The notes: generated from the sequence alone by a model not told the origin. 42,463 bases of DNA from Nitrospirales bacterium (GCA_029261295.1 JAJDBP010000011.1:1-42463), one strand, 5' to 3'; positions 1 to 8,044 are shown, numbered from the stretch's first letter. Program-made: numbers and translations.

Positions 1-141
1 ATGAGAACGTTCTGGGCTAGCGGGCGCTCTAAGCCGGTCGGTGGGCGTGGGCAACTGCGAATTTTAAATCATCGGCTACACACGTAGGGCTGTTGTGCTG
101 AATGTTCTCGGACAGGGGTTCGATTCCCCTCACCTCCACCA
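1..141 (+). ncRNA. ssrA: tmRNA (transfer-messenger RNA), 3' part only
   Basis: tmRNA rescues stalled ribosomes: its alanyl-tRNA-like half enters the A site and its short reading frame adds a degradation tag. Only the 3' part lies in the window. It shows the T-arm (GACAGGGGTTCGATTCCCCT) and an acceptor strand ending in CCTCCACCA with an encoded CCA, the typical tmRNA 3' end. Upstream, the stretch around 72-92 (GGCTACACACGTAG) matches the helix region usually found just before the tRNA-like 3' half. The tag reading frame and 5' half are cut off by the window edge. A terminator follows at once. This tRNA-like end is a common integrase target, which matters for the accessory DNA that follows. Confidence 0.93.
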
Positions 142-146
142 ATACG

Positions 147-182
147 GCCCCTGGATCATACGATTCAGGGGCACTTTTTTTT
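147..182 (+). terminator. Rho-independent terminator of tmRNA
   Basis: The perfect arms GCCCCTG (147-153) and CAGGGGC (166-172) extend inward through a G-U pair and ATC/GAT to leave an ATAC loop. A run of nine T follows (174-182). It begins five bases after the tmRNA CCA end, so it is clearly the ssrA terminator. Confidence 0.93.
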
Positions 183-294
183 GATTAAAACACAACAGCC
201 TTTCCATTGGAAATTTGGAAAAATGGTGTCTAGTCTCGTGTTTCATGATATAGCCCCTCATGGGTTGAATCGTTTAAGAGACGTCCTTGGTTTT

Positions 295-308
295 TTCCCC
301 TCACCTCC
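295..308 (+). repeat. 14-nt direct copy of the tmRNA 3' end (att-like)
   Basis: TTCCCCTCACCTCC at 295-308 is identical to tmRNA positions 124-137, in the same orientation and 171 bp downstream. Integrases that insert at ssrA recreate the gene's 3' end and leave such a copy at the distal junction. The copy stops before the CCA. It could be the remnant of an attachment site or a chance match; the length makes chance unlikely so close by. Confidence 0.5.
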
Positions 309-1222
309 CTAACTGGGTCGTGATAAAACTCACTCATCCAATATTCGATTGTCAAATTTTCATGTGGTGACTACCAAACAATAATCGTCTCGATGCTGAC
401 ACCAGTAGATCCCCATCTTGCATCGTAGCTCCCTCCCGGTGATTCCTTGACCATCTACGTTCAACACTGCACGATCTTGAGCCGTGTAGGACATTACCGA
501 CCCTATATTATAAATAACGCAACCTGACCCCTTATTCTAGAGCATTTCTAGCCAAGCCATGACCCAAAGGAACGAGACGGCATACACGAAGAGCAAATAG
601 AATCGGGGGAAACGCTCGGGTTAAGAGGAAGATTGGGCGAGGGTGACAATGGAAGGAAGGGTTTTCCCATTCGAGTGATAGTGCGAAGAATCTGAACCTT
701 CCATGTTGGAGGAGAGGTAAATTCCTTAGCAGTTTTTTAATGGTCCGCTAAGATCATTTCGGCCCCTGGGATTTGGACTCCTTCAGGGGTCGTGGTATTG
801 TTCAGTGATGTGACCTCACATTCCTATTCCAGCACTAAAGTTCTCGACATATTCTAGCCAAACACTATTCCGACGGTACCCAATAAGGCCAACAGGAAAT
901 GATTGAATTGCAAGCGTCCTCAATGAAACCGACAAGTTGAGGTATTATAAAGAATTTGCTGTAATGGATAATTTCAATGGAACCAGGGAGCCATCGGCAT
1001 TGAAAACAATATTTCAAACTATCAGACTGAGGCGACATTTTCCCTTGGGTAATACCTGATTGAGATCAGTCCAGTTTTAAAAAAAAATCTATAATTGTAT
1101 TCTGCAATGTGCGCGAATAGACATTTTGATAATTAGCGTGATGGAGAAGTCCCCTTGCCAAAGGATACGCCAAATTGCAAAATGTTTATTTTAATTTCTG
1201 TTGTGAGCCATATTGGCTTTAT

Positions 1223-1314
1223 GGGGAGTGTTGAATAATGAGGATATCAAGGGGCATATTTCGCCAGGAAGCCATTGAAGGTCATAGGCTTCGGGTCTGT
1301 TCAAAACACTCCCC
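1223..1314. repeat. MITE-like inverted-repeat pair
   Basis: GGGGAGTGTT at 1223-1232 is the exact reverse complement of AACACTCCCC at 1305-1314. The match continues inward (GAA/TTC) if two bases are skipped. The pair bounds 92 bp with no coding capacity. This resembles a small non-autonomous transposon or the two ends of a collapsed insertion sequence. I see no target-site duplication and no second copy in the window, so the call stays tentative. Confidence 0.35.
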
Positions 1315-1531
1315 CCAGCAAAGCTACAAATTGTTTATTAGATCCTTAAAGGTCTCTCCTATTGCTTACTGCATCCCGGAGGGTGCGAATTGCTTGGCTC
1401 ATCCAGAAGGGTGAACCCTTTGTGTTGACGTGCAGAGCGTATATGCCGTACGTGAGCACGGAAAACTAGCGAAAACGCCGTTTTGCCTGCTTCATCCTGA
1501 AAGGTGGGTCATTTGTTTTCAACAGACCCTT

Positions 1532-3004
1532 ATGAGTAGCTATGGAATGAGTGATAAAATTGACCAAAAAGAGATTACCGAGAATCTTTTAGGACTACCT
1601 GAAAAAAACCAAAATAACGTCTGGTACCCACCCTTCCTAGATACGAACAACACGGTTCTTGTTTTTGTTCATGGTATTTTGGGCGACAGTCGTGAAACCT
1701 GGTTTTATGAAGATAAGACGGACTCTAAGCAAAATACCTATTGGCCACGATTGATTTCCGAAGACGAGCAATTTAAGAATGCGTCCATATTTCTTGGTGG
1801 CTACATGACAGAATTTGATAGTTTAAAATATGACGGAAGACATGCAGCTAGAGAGCTTTTCACGGCATTGAAATCAAATAAGGGGGCTCTTCCCAATCCT
1901 GAAATACACAAAGTTTCCAAGACAGTGATGGAACATAAGAACCTACTCTTCATCACCCATAGTACCGGCGGGATTATTGTTCGCTATTTGCTTTACCATG
2001 AACGGGAAGCCTTTAAAGATAAAACGGTCGGACTTGCCTTAATTGCTTCCCCATCTTATGGCTCTCAGTGGGCTGACAGACTCACACCCTTGTTGGGTTA
2101 TTATGGGAACAAGCTAAGTAAACAGCTTCAATGGAATTCAGGTTTTCTCAATCAATTGCACGATAATTTTAAAGATCTGGTAGGTGCAGGAGGGAAGCGA
2201 TTGCCCTACATGGTTGGCCAAGAAGCCATTGAAAATCAGTTCGTCATTCACTCTAAATGGTGGTGGCCCAGTAAAAGTCTCATTGTAGAACCCGAGTCAG
2301 CAGCACAATATTTCCCATCGCCAAAAATGTTGCCGGGTACCGATCATTTTTCTACCGTTAAACCTGATGGCACGGCTCATCCGGGCTATGATTTTGTATC
2401 AACATTTTTCGTTGAGAAGTATAAGCCATTGATATCGGAGCGTGCGTACAGCGATCTTAATACATTAGTCGTCCAGGCAAAGAGTTTAAAGGAAAAATTT
2501 GAGTCGATAGATGACTACCCGCTTCATCGCCCAATTATATTAAAAGAAGCAGAACCTCTGGCAGAACAAATATTAGGCCTTGATGATGCTGAACTACTAT
2601 TTGGTGATCAAATAGACAAATACCGATATGCGACTCTTTGTTTTTTAATGAGTGCGACATTTGACCCAAACGAAGAGAAAAGAACGTCTTTAGGGGTAAA
2701 GGCCAAACAATATGCAGAGGAAACCTTATCTCTAATTGAAAACGCGGAAAACCTAACCCCTAACAGAAAAGGGTACAGCAAAAAAATAGTTAAATGGATT
2801 GGTGAGGAACGGTTAAAGGATTATACGTTACATCTGAAGGCCATCGCCCTTGCGATTTTGGCCCAAAAAACAGGAAGTGGGGTCACGATTGAAATGGTCA
2901 AACAAACCTTCTCTGAAATTAGTTCTGGCTTTCAGGAACTCTATCCAGCCAATTCTAATCCTGACCTAAAGCGGGCATTTGAATCAATTAAACCTGAGGA
3001 GTGA
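1532..3004 (+). CDS. Alpha/beta hydrolase (lipase/esterase-like) with C-terminal helical domain
   Basis: A serine hydrolase of the alpha/beta fold, probably cytoplasmic because no signal peptide is visible. Counting from ATG 1532, an oxyanion-type HGIL lies at residues 48-51 after a hydrophobic strand (TVLVFV). The nucleophile elbow HSTGG (142-146) places the catalytic serine at 144, and the late segment GTDHFSTVKP supplies a likely catalytic histidine. The layout resembles PGAP1/SERAC1/DUF676-type esterases. The last 150 or so residues are charged and helical with no recognised domain. The frame is open back to GTG 1430, but the extra residues do not look native and no start has a good ribosome site; ATG 1547 is an alternative. 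A small exported protein follows, 2 bp after the stop. Substrate unknown. Confidence 0.75.
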   Translation: MSSYGMSDKIDQKEITENLLGLPEKNQNNVWYPPFLDTNNTVLVFVHGILGDSRETWFYEDKTDSKQNTYWPRLISEDEQFKNASIFLGGYMTEFDSLKYDGRHAARELFTALKSNKGALPNPEIHKVSKTVMEHKNLLFITHSTGGIIVRYLLYHEREAFKDKTVGLALIASPSYGSQWADRLTPLLGYYGNKLSKQLQWNSGFLNQLHDNFKDLVGAGGKRLPYMVGQEAIENQFVIHSKWWWPSKSLIVEPESAAQYFPSPKMLPGTDHFSTVKPDGTAHPGYDFVSTFFVEKYKPLISERAYSDLNTLVVQAKSLKEKFESIDDYPLHRPIILKEAEPLAEQILGLDDAELLFGDQIDKYRYATLCFLMSATFDPNEEKRTSLGVKAKQYAEETLSLIENAENLTPNRKGYSKKIVKWIGEERLKDYTLHLKAIALAILAQKTGSGVTIEMVKQTFSEISSGFQELYPANSNPDLKRAFESIKPEE

Positions 3005-3006
3005 TT

Positions 3007-3309
3007 ATGCCTAGATTTTTTTTGAGGAGCGGTTTTACGCTGATTGTTTCAATTACTTTTATTTTTATATTGGGAACGGTCTACGGAAAGGATTCATCGC
3101 CAAATCGGCAGAAGCAGGAAAAGGCGAAACAAGCTGCCCCCATAGGAAAAATGCGAGGCATGCCTGCACCAACCGAGGCGCCAGATCCTTCGGCACACCA
3201 AAGTCCAACTCCTTCAGTTGGCAAAAAAATTGAGGGGAAACTTCGTGAAAAACAAGGCGTTATTGCCTCTGATCCCACAGGAGCCCCCAGGCCGGATCTC
3301 TCTCAATGA
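3007..3309 (+). CDS. Small exported proline-rich protein, unknown function
   Basis: About 100 residues. The first 25 form a signal peptide (basic MPRFFLRS, hydrophobic core to VYG). The mature part is rich in Pro, Lys, Ala and Gln and looks disordered (for example PAPTEAPDPSAHQSPTPS). ATG 3007 is preceded by GAGGAG at 2996-3001, inside the last codons of the hydrolase gene, so the two genes are probably translated from one mRNA. A GTG at 3001 overlapping the hydrolase stop is a possible earlier start. I do not recognise the family; a periplasmic partner or substrate of the hydrolase pathway is speculation. Confidence 0.6.
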   Translation: MPRFFLRSGFTLIVSITFIFILGTVYGKDSSPNRQKQEKAKQAAPIGKMRGMPAPTEAPDPSAHQSPTPSVGKKIEGKLREKQGVIASDPTGAPRPDLSQ

Positions 3310-3473
3310 TTTCAGAGTATCTTCCCTAAAAAAGGAAATAGAATTAGGGATCAAACCTGTTGTGAAATTACCTCCTAGGTTTAGTTAGGAACGAGGCCTG
3401 TCTCTTGATTCTGTGATTTCAGGGTGTAAGCTTCCCCGTCAAGCGAACAGTTCATTAATAGAGTTTTCGGGAA

Positions 3474-3823
3474 GTGATTTGTGATAGAGACAAGGAGCGG
3501 CCCCCTGTAAGGCTTCGGGAGGCCGTTGTTCATTGTAGAAAAAACGAATTCACATCCGCCCAGTGTAAATACCTGAATAATATCATTGAACAAGACCATC
3601 GTCGCATCAAAAGACTGACACGACCCATGCTCGGATTCAAAAACTTTCATACGGCTCAACGGACCTTAGCGGGCATTGAAGTGATGGCGATGATCAGGAA
3701 AGGACAGCTGAATGAATCGTCGGGAGAAGCTAAAAGTCCTGCCGAACAGTTCTAATCGCTCGTGGCCTAGTGCACACCATCCTTCAAAACTTTTTGGTCT
3801 TACCGACCTATTTGCAACAGAAC
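3474..3823 (+). mobile_element. Remnant of an IS6-family insertion sequence (3' end)
   Basis: The frame at about 3540-3755 encodes the C-terminal end of an IS6-type DDE transposase: CKYLNNIIEQDHRRIKR, then RPMLGFKNF, AQRTLAGIEVM and MIRKGQL. The catalytic glutamate region and the conserved tail are present; the N-terminal helix-turn-helix and the two aspartates are gone. About 55 bp after the frame, TTTGCAACAGAAC (3811-3823) matches the right terminal inverted repeat typical of this family. The left end is missing, so the element is dead. It marks the right part of the accessory region that begins at tmRNA. Confidence 0.82.
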
Positions 3824-4164
3824 AATTTTTTTTCTTCAATTGCTCGGCTTAGGTCTTTCTCGCCAGAATTGCTCCAATCCTCTTTTTCAGATTAGTCGGG
3901 TGAAGTCTAATCCCTACGCCACTCTGAATGGCTTTTCCTACATAATTTGGCAAACACTTACTGGAGCATCAAGGAATGTTCGCAGATCAATTTCGTCCGA
4001 AATCATTTTAAATTCAATGACATAAATTTTTTATGATTCTTCGAAGGAGGCTTTGGAATAGGTTTTGCTTAGACCTATGATTCACTAAACCACACCTGAC
4101 TTGAAGGCTCATAACCCGATAGCTAGGTGGCTTCAACATCATTCAATTTTTGGAGGGTAGAATC
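3824..4164. other. Intergenic stretch after the IS remnant
   Basis: About 340 bp, AT-rich, with no convincing gene. A 61-codon frame (3840-4025) lacks a ribosome site and protein-like composition. The last part carries the upstream region and Shine-Dalgarno GGAGG (4152-4156) of the next gene. Confidence 0.5.
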
Positions 4165-4386
4165 ATGGTTAAAGCTTTCACACTTCTCTTAGCCTTATTA
4201 ATTGGCTTGAGCTTCAGCGGAATGACCTTTGCAAAGTCCTTGGGATCCTCAAGCGATCAACTGACTATTCAAGCACCTCTTGGTGGCGACACCAAAGATG
4301 ACAGCAAGGATGACGAAAAGGGCGACGCCCCTAAAATGGACGATGATAAAGGCGAAGACAAAGGCGAGGAAAAGGACAAAAAGTAA
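4165..4386 (+). CDS. Small exported Asp/Lys-rich protein, unknown
   Basis: 73 residues. ATG 4165 is chosen over TTG 4150 because GGAGG (4152-4156) sits 8 bp upstream. MVKAFTLLLALLIGLSFSG plus MTFA forms a clear signal peptide, cleaved near TFA-KS. The mature part starts SLGSSSDQLTIQAPLGG and ends in about 28 residues made almost only of Asp, Glu, Lys and Gly. Such a charged tail could bind cations or stay disordered in the periplasm. It is a monocistronic gene with its own strong terminator. I do not recognise the family. Confidence 0.7.
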   Translation: MVKAFTLLLALLIGLSFSGMTFAKSLGSSSDQLTIQAPLGGDTKDDSKDDEKGDAPKMDDDKGEDKGEEKDKK

Positions 4387-4420
4387 TTTTTATTTTTTGA
4401 TTCCTTTTCGTATCTAACAT

Positions 4421-4478
4421 GAGCAGCCCTTTGGAGTATTCAGGGATGGAACACTCTAGAGGGCTGCTCTCTTTTTTG
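4421..4478 (+). terminator. Rho-independent terminator of the small charged exported protein
   Basis: The arms GAGCAGCCCT (4421-4430) and AGGGCTGCTC (4460-4469) are perfectly complementary. The interior can pair further (GAGTaTTC with GAAcACTC). TCTTTTTTG follows directly. It lies between the gene ending at 4386 and the convergent SDR gene. Confidence 0.92.
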
Positions 4479-4510
4479 TAGAATCTTCTTCGTCACTATT
4501 CAATGGTTCT

Positions 4511-5233
4511 TTACCAGTCGGCACCCAATCGGTCTACTACCACCTGTTGCACCACAGCATGAGGCCCTAGCACCGCTAAGAAGACAGCTGTTTCCGCAAT
4601 ATCAAACGGATCAATCTTTTCATTCCGAAGAATCTCTTCAGAGGTCGCCTCAACCAGTTCATCCGCCACGCCCGCTGGACAGATGGCACTCACTTTTATT
4701 TTGAAGGCTCGGCCTTCATCGGCCAATGATTTGGTCAACCCCATGATGGCATGCTTCGACGCACTATACGTTCCCGTTCCCGACCATCCTTGAACTCCAG
4801 CGACACTCGACATATTGATGATGAGGCCTCCATTTTTTTGTTGCTTCATGTGTTGAAACCCTGCACGACAACACAAAAAGGTTCCTCGTACATTTGTCGC
4901 CATCACCTCATCAAAGGTTTTGGTATCTGTGTCGGCAACACGTCTTCCTCCAAAAATTCCTGCATTATTGACAAGAATATCCAAACGCCCATGGCGTGAA
5001 ACGGTCTGCTGCATAAGACTGTTCACCTGGTCTTCCTCGGAGATATCCGTTTGAATAGCATGGGCCTCTCCCCCCTTCTCCTGAATACATGTTGCGACTT
5101 GTTCGCATTGAGAAAGGCGCCTTGCTGCCAGAACCACCTTCGCACCTTCTTCCCCGAAACGCAGGGCGATCGCCTTCCCTATCCCACTACTACTCCCCGT
5201 GACGATCGCGACTTTTCCAGACAATCTTTTCAT
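4511..5233 (-). CDS. Short-chain dehydrogenase/reductase (SDR family)
   Basis: A classical SDR of 240 residues, the usual length, using NAD(P)H to reduce or oxidise a carbonyl/alcohol. It shows the nucleotide-binding TGSSSGIG (12-19), the structural NNAG (89-92), and the catalytic triad Ser142/143, Tyr156 and Lys160 in YSASK. The basic residues at 38-39 (AARR) after the second strand suggest NADP preference. The last section (GPHAVVQQVVVDRLGADW) is the family's C-terminal strand and loop. AGGAGG lies upstream (about 13 bp from the ATG). It stands alone, so the substrate cannot be inferred; 3-oxoacyl-ACP reductase-like or polyol dehydrogenase-like functions are both possible. Confidence 0.88.
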   Translation of the reverse strand: MKRLSGKVAIVTGSSSGIGKAIALRFGEEGAKVVLAARRLSQCEQVATCIQEKGGEAHAIQTDISEEDQVNSLMQQTVSRHGRLDILVNNAGIFGGRRVADTDTKTFDEVMATNVRGTFLCCRAGFQHMKQQKNGGLIINMSSVAGVQGWSGTGTYSASKHAIMGLTKSLADEGRAFKIKVSAICPAGVADELVEATSEEILRNEKIDPFDIAETAVFLAVLGPHAVVQQVVVDRLGADW

Positions 5234-5332
5234 GATGTTCGATACTTCCTCCTAGTGATATTTGCCAATCATTGATATACTTGATTTTTTTCTGTACTGA
5301 AATTACTTCTTTTTTGTTTCTCAAGGTATTCA

Positions 5333-6274
5333 ATGAAACTTGCTTTTTCAACTATATTTCCCCCAGTCCTCGCCCTCGTATTGTTTGTTACCATTGGGTG
5401 CACCAGCCACACATTTGACACGAAAAACTATGAGGATAGTCTCTATAACCTCCTGGTCGTGCCGCCGCCTCGTGGGAATGTCCAAGATTCATCAACAAGT
5501 GTCCTAGGCCAAGTAATTGAATCAGCTATCGGCATTGGCGCGAACGTCCCAGCGGGAGCCTTTGCCGACTATGGATCCCTTTTACATTTTCAAGGAAAAA
5601 ACCAAGAGGCTTTTAATGCTTGGGGTAAAGAGGTCGAACTGCATCAGGAATCTGGGAAATTTATAAACCAACTTACGTCAAAATATTACACTGGCTCCAC
5701 GTCGAGTACAGGTCTCATTAAGCAAAATTCCAATAAGAACAAATCCCATAGTAAACGACGCTCAATTTTAATTTGGCCTCCCTTTAACAAGACAAAACAA
5801 TCCGCTGCACCCGCAGCATTTCATGCCACCATTAGTGATCCTCTCATTAAAAAAGGTTACTACGTTTTCCCCATCGTTACGACAAAGGTCTTCCTCAAGA
5901 ATCTTGGCTTACTTGAAGATCAAACCATGCCTTCTGCTACTCTAGAGAAAATCCAGAACCAAATTGGAGCCGATGCAATATTGACTATTACCATCACCAA
6001 ATGGGTTGAATCCCAACCTTTTATGGGACTAATGGGGCAAGAAGTAAAAGTTGGCGCATATTATCAACTTCTTGAAGTACCCTCTGGGAAAGAACTTTGG
6101 AGAGTATCCTCTTGGACGAAAGTCAATGAGCAAACCACAAGCGGAGCAGGAGGTCCTATTATAGCTGTTGAGCATGACCATCGAATCCCCGCCCGGGCTC
6201 TCAACAAACAGGTCATACAGTCTTTTACATGGAATCCTCCCGGCACCTCTTCCACTACCCCAACTGCCAATTAA
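5333..6274 (+). CDS. Lipoprotein: fusion of DUF4810 and DUF799 (GNA1162-like)
   Basis: A 313-residue envelope lipoprotein. A signal sequence ends at Cys23 (TIGC), an acceptable lipobox. Residues about 30-120 follow the DUF4810 pattern: YEDSLYNLL near the start, then VPAGAFADYGSLLHFQGK and EAFNAWGKEVELHQESGKF. A basic Ser/Asn/Lys linker (about 125-145) leads to a DUF799/GNA1162-like domain: ILIWPPFN, DPLIKKGYYVFPI, IGADAILTITITKW, YYQLLEVPSGKELW. In proteobacteria these two lipoproteins are normally separate genes next to a CsgG-like porin; here they are one protein and no CsgG homologue is in the window. The start has AAGG at 5323-5326. The role is probably in the outer membrane, unproven. 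Confidence 0.82.
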   Translation: MKLAFSTIFPPVLALVLFVTIGCTSHTFDTKNYEDSLYNLLVVPPPRGNVQDSSTSVLGQVIESAIGIGANVPAGAFADYGSLLHFQGKNQEAFNAWGKEVELHQESGKFINQLTSKYYTGSTSSTGLIKQNSNKNKSHSKRRSILIWPPFNKTKQSAAPAAFHATISDPLIKKGYYVFPIVTTKVFLKNLGLLEDQTMPSATLEKIQNQIGADAILTITITKWVESQPFMGLMGQEVKVGAYYQLLEVPSGKELWRVSSWTKVNEQTTSGAGGPIIAVEHDHRIPARALNKQVIQSFTWNPPGTSSTTPTAN

Positions 6275-6454
6275 CAATGAGGCCTAGATTTCTTCTAATC
6301 CCTCCCAAGACTGAATACCTCCTCTGAATAATAAACTATTTTATTTTCTAAATGCTTTTAATAAATTAAATAGTAAAGGAAAGAAGGATATCGAAAATTG
6401 AAGATAGGGCTATATCAGAGGTTACTTCCAATCACAAAACACATCATAGAGCCT

Positions 6455-6478
6455 CAAGAATCTTTATTGAGATTCTTG
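6455..6478 (-). repeat. Hairpin spanning the stop codon of the CBS gene
   Basis: Perfect 9-bp arms CAAGAATCT (6455-6463) and AGATTCTTG (6470-6478) with a 6-base loop that contains the TAA of the minus-strand CBS gene. No strong T-run follows on that strand, so it may be an mRNA 3'-end stabiliser or weak terminator. Confidence 0.45.
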
Positions 6479-6868
6479 CCAATTCGCTAAAATGTCCCGA
6501 AGAGAAACCAAACCAATCACCACCTTCTTTTGCGTCACAAGAAGATGACGCACTCCGCTGTCCTTCATCATTTGATAGGCTTCTTGAATCGGCCACGATG
6601 CTTCCACGGTAATCATGGGATTGGTCATAACGTCATCAACTGTAGTAACCGTTAGACTCCGTTCTTGTGCCACCACTTTTCGAATGATGTCCGTTTCAGT
6701 AATCAATCCAATAATTTCTTCCTCCAGATCACGCATCAATTCTCCTTGGCGAATCACCACGAGCGATCCCACCTGCCCATCTCGCATCATCCGGGAAGCC
6801 GTGACGATATTCGCCTTTACCTCAATCTTTTGCAGTGTGGTCGTCATGACGTTGGCTAAGGTTTTCAT
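6464..6868 (-). CDS. CBS-domain pair protein
   Basis: 134 residues consisting of two CBS domains, a module that binds adenosine nucleotides and senses energy state. The first (VMTTTLQKIEVKANIVTASRMM to EEIIGLITETDIIRKVV) and the second (VDDVMTNPMITVEASWPIQEAY to KKVVIGLVSLRDILANW) show the usual GLxTxxDI and GLVSxRDI ends. The start at 6868 is preferred because AAGGAG (6876-6881 on this strand) lies 7 bp upstream; an in-frame ATG at 6898 has no such site. It is a stand-alone gene with no effector domain, so it probably acts by protein contact. Divergent from the HDOD gene. Confidence 0.87.
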   Translation of the reverse strand: MKTLANVMTTTLQKIEVKANIVTASRMMRDGQVGSLVVIRQGELMRDLEEEIIGLITETDIIRKVVAQERSLTVTTVDDVMTNPMITVEASWPIQEAYQMMKDSGVRHLLVTQKKVVIGLVSLRDILANWQESQ

Positions 6869-7168
6869 TGCTGCTCTCCTTGTTACAGGGCCATCCACCT
6901 TTTACACTCAACGCTGTTTCGTTTTCCCTATTTCGTTACACCCACCTCTCGCTCAGCCTTCCAGGCGTTGCCAGTTTTTTAAATTTTCAATGCTGGCTCC
7001 TATGGAATTTTGATCAGATTCCTATACTCTAACAAGGTTTATAGCTAACAACAGTCTTGTGAAAAACCCGCTACTGATAGCCTCTTCCCTTTACGGCTCA
7101 AAATTCTTCGGTTCCTTTCCTATGGTCCATTTCTAAAGGTTAACCCCTAGAAACCGACAAGTTAGGAT
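6869..7168. other. Divergent promoter region between the CBS and HDOD genes
   Basis: 300 bp separating two divergent genes, so it must hold promoters for both. I see no hexamer pair with good spacing on either strand; TATACT at 7023-7028 is a possible -10 without a matching -35. No reading frame here has a credible start. Confidence 0.4.
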
Positions 7169-8044
7169 ATGCCTACGACCGCAACTCAGCCCACTCAAGA
7201 AGAAGAGTGTCAAACCCTACGCACATTCATCACCACCAGCTTAGAACACGGAACGGTGGACCTTCCCCTCCTTCCGCAGGTGGCGAACCAAGTCCTTCAG
7301 CTATCTGACGACCCCAACGCAGACGTCACTAAACTTTCAGCGCTCATTCAACAAGATCAGGCCTTAGCTGGAAAGATTCTGCACGTTGCGAATTCACCAG
7401 CCTATCTTCCCAGATCTCCCATTGTTTCTCTCCAACAGGCGGTGGCTTGGTTAGGAATGAATATGCTGGCTGGACTCGCATTTTCTGTTTCGGTCCAAAG
7501 CGGGATTTTTACAATCAAAGGATACGAAAGAGAAGTTCGACTCTTATGGGGTCATGCTCTGGCTACAGGCTTGTTCGGAAAAGAAATTGCTCGCCGGCTT
7601 CGTCATAATGTGGAAAATGCCTTTCTTTGCGGCTTGCTTCATACCATCGGCAAACCTGTTCTCTTGCATCTTCTTTTGACCTCTCCGTTACACAAACTAC
7701 ATTCTCTTTCCTGGCAAGCTCTTGAACCACTTATTCAAGAGTTTCATATTTCGGCAGGGACCAAGTTGGCAGAAAACTGGAAATTACCTAGCCCAGTTCA
7801 AGAAGCCATTCGCCTCTATCCCGATCACACTTACCGGGAAGCAACTTCTCCCACCAAGGGCACTGTTATCACTTGTCTAGCGGATCATTTGGCTTCCTAT
7901 ACCTTGGGGAGGAATCCCCTTGAGGAAGAGACCCTTCGGGCCTTACCAGTAATCCAAGATTTAAATTTTTATCCCGATGATATTGACGCCCTCTTAGACT
8001 TGGGTGAGGGGATTCAGAAAAGCGTAGAAGCCTTCCTCGTATGA
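7169..8044 (+). CDS. HDOD-domain signalling protein
   Basis: 291 residues, almost all one HDOD domain (about 30-235), a relative of HD phosphohydrolases that usually lacks catalysis and works in signalling. The opening LPLLPQVANQVLQLSDDPN and DVTKLSALIQQDQALAGKIL is diagnostic, followed by SLQQAVAWLGMNML. Where an active HD enzyme would have His-Asp, the segment reads LLHTIGK (156-162), so catalysis is unlikely. The stop overlaps the start of the transhydrogenase gene by ATGA, implying translational coupling. No receiver or EAL domain is attached. ATG 7169 has AGGA just upstream (7164-7167), unusually close. Confidence 0.87.
   Translation: MPTTATQPTQEEECQTLRTFITTSLEHGTVDLPLLPQVANQVLQLSDDPNADVTKLSALIQQDQALAGKILHVANSPAYLPRSPIVSLQQAVAWLGMNMLAGLAFSVSVQSGIFTIKGYEREVRLLWGHALATGLFGKEIARRLRHNVENAFLCGLLHTIGKPVLLHLLLTSPLHKLHSLSWQALEPLIQEFHISAGTKLAENWKLPSPVQEAIRLYPDHTYREATSPTKGTVITCLADHLASYTLGRNPLEEETLRALPVIQDLNFYPDDIDALLDLGEGIQKSVEAFLV

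Larger units (their letters stand above)
183..1531. other. Long region without a convincing gene
   Basis: About 1.35 kb with frequent stops in all frames, between the tmRNA terminator and the hydrolase gene. It contains the 14-nt tmRNA copy (295-308) and an inverted-repeat pair (1223-1314). A 44-codon minus-strand frame (360-494, beginning MSYTAQDRAV) has an ATG but only a weak ribosome site, and I do not recognise it. A small dyad AAGGGT-GA-ACCCTT at 1407-1420 lies upstream of the hydrolase and could be an operator. The stretch reads like decayed accessory DNA. Confidence 0.55.

Noticed and set aside
360-494. A 44-codon minus-strand frame in the gene-poor region after tmRNA
   Set aside because: The composition looks protein-like, but the ribosome site is weak and no family is recognised; too short to support as a gene.
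1430-1531. GTG start 34 codons upstream for the alpha/beta hydrolase
   Set aside because: The extra residues do not match the fold and no ribosome site supports the GTG; internal ATGs at 1532 or 1547 are better.
3381-3659. A 92-residue minus-strand frame over the IS remnant
   Set aside because: Antisense shadow of the transposase C-terminus; no start signals.
3840-4025. A 61-residue frame after the IS remnant
   Set aside because: No ribosome site and no protein-like pattern.
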